Below, one piece after another: positions 7,540 to 13,082 of a stretch of DNA of 13,082 nucleotides. Position 1 is the stretch's first letter. The number at the start of each line of letters is the position of its first letter. The position numbers and the translations under genes were made by a program. The notes under the pieces are model-generated. The model was not told the origin of the DNA, did no database searches, and saw only the letters and a program-made list of their open reading frames with translations. Location: assembly GCA_937942205.1 (NCBI GenBank), contig CALDFO010000287.1, positions 1-13,082 of the forward strand. Reading direction: 5' to 3'. Origin of the DNA: an uncultured Alphaproteobacteria bacterium (lineage in GTDB: Bacteria; Pseudomonadota; Alphaproteobacteria; Micropepsales; Micropepsaceae).

Positions 7540-8934
7540 TCAGTGATTGGTGCTGGGGGCGACCTTGCGGTCCTTGAGCAACTGCACATAGAAGACGCGC
7601 ACCGGCTCCGGACTGGACTGATTGGCCAGATCGGCCGGGGTGCCGCCGCGATCGTTCCGCGCGTCCAGCTTGGCGCCCTTGTCGGCCAGGAACAGGATCA
7701 CATCCTGCGGCTCGGGCGACAATTTGTTCATCAGCGCGATGTGCAGGATGCTCTGGCCGCCCGTGGCCTTGGCATTGATGTTGGGGTCCAGTTCCAGGGC
7801 GTATTTCATGGCGTCCAGCCGGCCGCCATAGGCGGCGGCCAGCGCCAGGGTGGTGCCGTCCTTGGCCTTGAATTTGGGATTGGCGCCCGCGGCCACCAGC
7901 GCCTTCATGGCCTCCAGCGAGCCCGCCTTGGCGGCGAACAACAGCGGCGGCATGGGGGGCGTCACCGGGGCGGGTGGACCGGCGCTGCCGTCGGCGCGCG
8001 CCAGCTTCTTGCCGTCCGCGCCAATGGCGGCGGGTGCGGCCGAGGCGACCTGCACCGGCGGCTTCGGCGCGGGCGGGGTGGTCAGGGCATTGGCGTCGGC
8101 GCCCTTGGACAGCACCAGCTTGATGAAGGCGGCGTCGCCGCTGGCGGCGGCGGCATGGATCAGCTGGCGGCCTTCCTTGTCGCGGTGCTTGAGGTCCACG
8201 CTCTTGTTCACCACGCGGGTGGCGAAAGGCACGTTGTTTTCCAGCAGCGCGGCCTGGACGATCGAGGTGCCGTCGGGCAGGTCGGCATTGATGTCGGCGC
8301 CCGCATCCATCAGCAGGTCGGAGGCCGCGCCCACCTTGCTCTTGAGCGCGAAGAACAGGGGCGTGAAGCCTTTTTGCGAGCGGGCATTCACCTGCGCGTC
8401 GCTCTTGATCAGCGCGGTGATGTTGCCGGTCTTGCCCTTGTTGGCGGCCCACATCAGCGGCGTCTGGCCTTCGGGATCGGCGGCGTTCACATCGGCGCCC
8501 TTGGCGATCAGGGCGGACACGGTGTCCGGCGTGGAATTGCCCGCGCACAGCGCCAGCGCCGAAATGCCGTCGGCGCGTGTTGTCTTGGCGTCGGCCCCGG
8601 CGGCGACCAGATCGGCGACGATGCCGGGATCGCCCATCTCGCAGGCCAGCGCCAGCGGGGTGATGCCGTTGACGTCGGCCACGTTGGGCGTCGCGCCCGC
8701 CGCCAGCAGCAGCTTCACGGTTTCGGGATTCTGGCGGTCCACCGCCCAGGCCAGCGCCGTGGACTGATCGGGCAGGGGCAGGTTCGGGTCGGCCTTGGCC
8801 GCCAACAGGCTCTTGACGGCGGCGGCGTCATTGTCGCGGACCGCCTGCGCCAGCTGATCCTCGGCGACGCCGGCCCAGCCATTGGCCGCCAGCGCCCCCG
8901 CGAGGAGGATTCCAAACCCGAATGCCGTCTTCAT
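7540..8934 (-). CDS. exported ankyrin-repeat protein
   Basis: The protein has 464 residues. The N-terminus (1 to about 22, MKTAFGFGILLAGALAANGW, cut near AGVA) is a Sec signal peptide, so the repeats work outside the cytoplasm. Ankyrin repeats of about 33 residues run from about 25 to 445, with the hallmark G.TPL..A...G...V..L...GAD.N visible many times, for example at 90-114, 156-182, 189-215 and 360-385. A Pro/Ala-rich insertion at about 284-330 (TTPPAPKPPVQ ... PPAPVTPPMPP) splits the array in two. Ankyrin arrays bind proteins and have no catalysis of their own. The gene follows the DUF1552 gene by 18 bases and is surely co-transcribed with it, so a scaffold or inhibitor role for the DUF1592/DUF1552 pair is a reasonable inference. 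A GGA lies six bases before the ATG at 8934. The partner is unknown. Confidence 0.9.
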   Translation of the reverse strand: MKTAFGFGILLAGALAANGWAGVAEDQLAQAVRDNDAAAVKSLLAAKADPNLPLPDQSTALAWAVDRQNPETVKLLLAAGATPNVADVNGITPLALACEMGDPGIVADLVAAGADAKTTRADGISALALCAGNSTPDTVSALIAKGADVNAADPEGQTPLMWAANKGKTGNITALIKSDAQVNARSQKGFTPLFFALKSKVGAASDLLMDAGADINADLPDGTSIVQAALLENNVPFATRVVNKSVDLKHRDKEGRQLIHAAAASGDAAFIKLVLSKGADANALTTPPAPKPPVQVASAAPAAIGADGKKLARADGSAGPPAPVTPPMPPLLFAAKAGSLEAMKALVAAGANPKFKAKDGTTLALAAAYGGRLDAMKYALELDPNINAKATGGQSILHIALMNKLSPEPQDVILFLADKGAKLDARNDRGGTPADLANQSSPEPVRVFYVQLLKDRKVAPSTNH

Positions 8935-8952
8935 GTGTTCCGGTCCCGGTAA

Positions 8953-10301
8953 TCAGGCGACGCTGGCGAAGCCGGACAGGCGGCCGGTGCTGTCGCCCAG
9001 GCTGTCGACGCGGACATCCAGCATGTCCATCATCGACAGCATCAGGTTGGTCATGGGCGTGTCCTTGGCCGCCACCAGATGGCGGTTGCCCTTGACCAGC
9101 CCGCCCGCCACGATGGTGGGCAGGTTGCGGTGCGAATGGCTGTTGGGATCGGCCAGGCTGGCGCCCGCCAGCAGCAGGGTGTTGTCCAGCAACGACGCCT
9201 CGCCGTCCTTGGTCTCGCTCATGCGCTGGATGTAATAGGCGATCTGCTCCATGTGCAGGGTGTTGATCTTGGTCAGCTTGGCGACCTTTTCGGGGTCGTT
9301 GCCATGGTGGCTGAGGGGGTGGTGCGCGTCGGGCACGCCGATTTCCGGATAGGACCGGCCGCTGACCTCGCGCGCCAGCATCAGGGTGGTGACGCGGGTG
9401 AGGTCGGACTGGGCCGACAGCACCTGCAGGTCGATCATCATGCGGGCATGTTCCTGGAAATCGTCCGGGATGCCGGCGGGACGCGCGAAGCTGGTGACGC
9501 TGCCGGCCGCGCCGCCCGCCGCCTCGGCCTTCTGGATGCGCTTTTCGATGTCGCGCACCGAGGTCATGTATTCGTCCAGCTTGCGCTTGTCGCTGGCGCT
9601 CATCCCGGCGGAAAGGCGCTTGGCGTCGTCGGCCACGAAATCCAGGATCGAGGCCTGGCGGCGCAGCTGCGCCAGGCGGCTGGCGGCATCCAGGCTGTCG
9701 CCGTCGCCGAACAGCCGCTCGAACACCGCGCGCGGATTGGTGGTGACCGGCAGCGGCGTGGAGGGCGTGCTCCAGGACAGGGTGTTGGTATAGGCGCAGC
9801 TGTAGCCGGTATCGCAGCTTCCCGCCAGACTGGGCTGTTCCAGGCCCAGCTCCAGCGACGGGATCTGGGTGACTTCGCCATATTTCTGGGCGACCAGCTG
9901 ATCCATCGAGACGCCGCTGGCCAGGTCCGCGCCCTCGGTCTTCTTCACATGGGCGCCGGTCAGATAGGAGCCGCAGCAGCGGCCATGGTCGCCCGCGCCG
10001 TCGCCCAGCGCCTCGGCCTGGGCATGGTCCAGGTTGGACACGACCATGAACTTTTCGCGGTGCGCCTCCAGCGGCTTGAGGATCGGCGACAGGGTGTAAT
10101 TCTCGCCCGCCTGGGCCGGGGTCCAGTTCTCCATCATCATGCCGTTGGGCGTGTAGATGACATGCAGGCGCTTGCGCGCCGCCGCGGCGGTTTCGGCCGC
10201 CTTGACGCTGCGCGGCAGCATCGCCTCCATCATCGGAAGGGCGAGGGCGGCGCCGGTGCCGCGCAACAGGGTGCGGCGATCCATGGTCTTGCGCGTGATG
10301 A

Positions 10302-10305
<4 letters not shown>
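8953..10305 (-). CDS. DUF1552 family secreted protein (Tat-type leader)
   Basis: The protein has 450 residues and matches the DUF1552 family in length and motifs. The N-terminus holds a twin-arginine-like leader: D-R-R-T-L-L-R-G at 9-16, then a hydrophobic GAALALPMMEAM stretch, with cleavage likely near SVKAAET. Visible family landmarks are YTPNGMMMENWTP at 51-63, a Cys pair in GRCCGSYLTGAH, SCDTGYSCAY, the SVRDIEKRI helix, PDAHHPLSHHG and DNTLLLAGASLADPNSHSH near the C-terminus. The His- and Asp-rich C-terminal half suggests a metal-binding hydrolase-like fold related to DUF1501/sulfatase-type proteins, but I infer that from motif feel only. DUF1552 genes usually follow DUF1592-type genes, as here. 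The ATG at 10305 overlaps the upstream stop by four bases (ATGA). An alternative start at M8 (10284) would sit closer to the RR motif but has a poorer ribosome site. Biochemical function is not known. Confidence 0.93.
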
Positions 10306-12806
<2,501 letters not shown>

Positions 12807-12919
12807 CAACAATCCCGCCCTGTCCGTCCGGCGTTGCCGGTCCGGTTCATGTCTTTGCGCCGCGTCTTCCGCGCGGTGATCACGGTACCCCCACAGTGTG
12901 TGAGTCCGCCAAGCTCTCA

Positions 12920-12948
12920 GTTATCGGTGATCCCATAGGAAATGTGAA
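12920..12948 (-). promoter_or_regulatory. putative sigma-70-type promoter for the DUF1592 operon
   Basis: Reading the minus strand, TTCACA (12948-12943) resembles the -35 consensus in five of six bases. After a 17-base spacer comes GATAAC (12925-12920), four of six matches to the -10 consensus. It would give a leader of about 105 bases before the ATG at 12806, which would include the small hairpin at 12828-12840. This is a by-eye match in a GC-rich genome and needs transcript-start data. Confidence 0.35.
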
Positions 12949-13066
12949 CCCGGAAAAGGCTTTACTGACAAATCCTGCGATTTTGCGAATGCGAAATACG
13001 CTGCGGCGCAACATGCCCGAAAGGCTTTCATGCCGGGCGCGAGTCTGCCCAAACTGCGCCAAAAGC

Positions 13067-13072
13067 AGGAGG
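13067..13072 (+). promoter_or_regulatory. strong Shine-Dalgarno sequence AGGAGG
   Basis: A perfect AGGAGG lies four bases (ATAT) before an ATG at 13077. It is the best ribosome site in the window and is the main reason to call a gene running off the right edge. Confidence 0.7.
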
Positions 13073-13076
13073 ATAT

Positions 13077-13082
13077 ATGGAC
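13077..13082 (+). CDS. start of an unidentified plus-strand gene (two codons, Met-Asp, cut by window edge)
   Basis: Only ATG-GAC is inside the window, so nothing can be said of the product. The call rests on the perfect AGGAGG just upstream and on the AT-richer region behind it, which fits a divergent promoter. The gene would be divergent from the DUF1592 operon. Confidence 0.6.

Larger units (their letters stand above)
12807..13076. other. divergent intergenic region, 270 bases
   Basis: This region separates the DUF1592 operon from a new plus-strand gene. It is more AT-rich than the rest of the window between about 12920 and 13000. It holds a small hairpin, CCGGC-GTT-GCCGG at 12828-12840, that would lie in the 5' leader of the minus-strand transcript just before its ribosome site. 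A palindrome GTGATCAC lies at 12876-12883. The 8-base direct repeat CGGTGATC occurs at 12874-12881 and 12925-12932. Three TGCGA repeats lie at 12976-12980, 12984-12988 and 12990-12994. A 60-codon reading frame here on the minus strand lacks any protein character. Confidence 0.6.

Noticed and set aside
7522..7548. Possible bidirectional terminator between the converging genes
   Set aside because: The 15-base gap has a TGAAATC direct repeat (7522 and 7535) but no stem with a T-run on either strand.
7543..8952. Plus-strand reading frame of 469 codons opposite the ankyrin gene
   Set aside because: A Gly/Gln/Arg-rich mirror of the ankyrin repeats, without a plausible ribosome site or motifs.
12880..13062. 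Minus-strand 60-codon reading frame in the right intergenic region
   Set aside because: No Shine-Dalgarno sequence, no recognisable motifs, and it covers the likely promoter of the DUF1592 operon.

Overview
The window is GC-rich, densely packed bacterial DNA. Overlapping gene ends, a Tat-type leader, a cytochrome c/PQQ-type dehydrogenase and a DUF1592/DUF1552 pair suggest a Gram-negative organism, probably an alphaproteobacterium. That placement is inference from gene style and composition. I see no rRNA, tRNA, CRISPR array, insertion sequence or phage gene.

Region A (1-5903, all minus strand) is a five-gene, translationally coupled glycan-type operon. In reading order it encodes: a large TPR plus O-GlcNAc-transferase-like (GT41) protein; a DPM1-like family 2 glycosyltransferase; a fusion of a CofD/YvcK-like domain to the C-terminal half of a second family 2 glycosyltransferase; a GlmU-like sugar-1-phosphate nucleotidyltransferase without the acetyltransferase domain; and the N-terminal third of an extended SDR NAD-dependent sugar epimerase/dehydratase that runs off the window. 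Three junctions are 4-base ATGA overlaps. The fourth is a 5-base gap, or a GTGA overlap if a GTG start is used. Together they suggest activation of a sugar phosphate, modification of the NDP-sugar, and transfer to a protein or lipid acceptor. The product is unknown, and the CofD-GT2 fusion is the most unusual protein here.

Region B (5904-6021) is a short divergent intergenic region. Region C (6022-7524, plus strand) encodes an exported c-type cytochrome fused to a PQQ-type soluble sugar dehydrogenase. It has Lys where the family normally has its catalytic His.

Region D (7540-12806, minus strand) is a three-gene operon of exported proteins: a di-haem DUF1587/1592/1588/1585 protein, a Tat-exported DUF1552 protein, and a secreted ankyrin-repeat protein. 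It converges on the dehydrogenase with only 15 bases between stops. The shared cell compartment and shared haem chemistry suggest, but do not prove, a common periplasmic redox function.

Region E (12807-13082) is a regulatory region between the DUF1592 operon and a new plus-strand gene. Only the Shine-Dalgarno sequence and first two codons of that gene lie inside the window.
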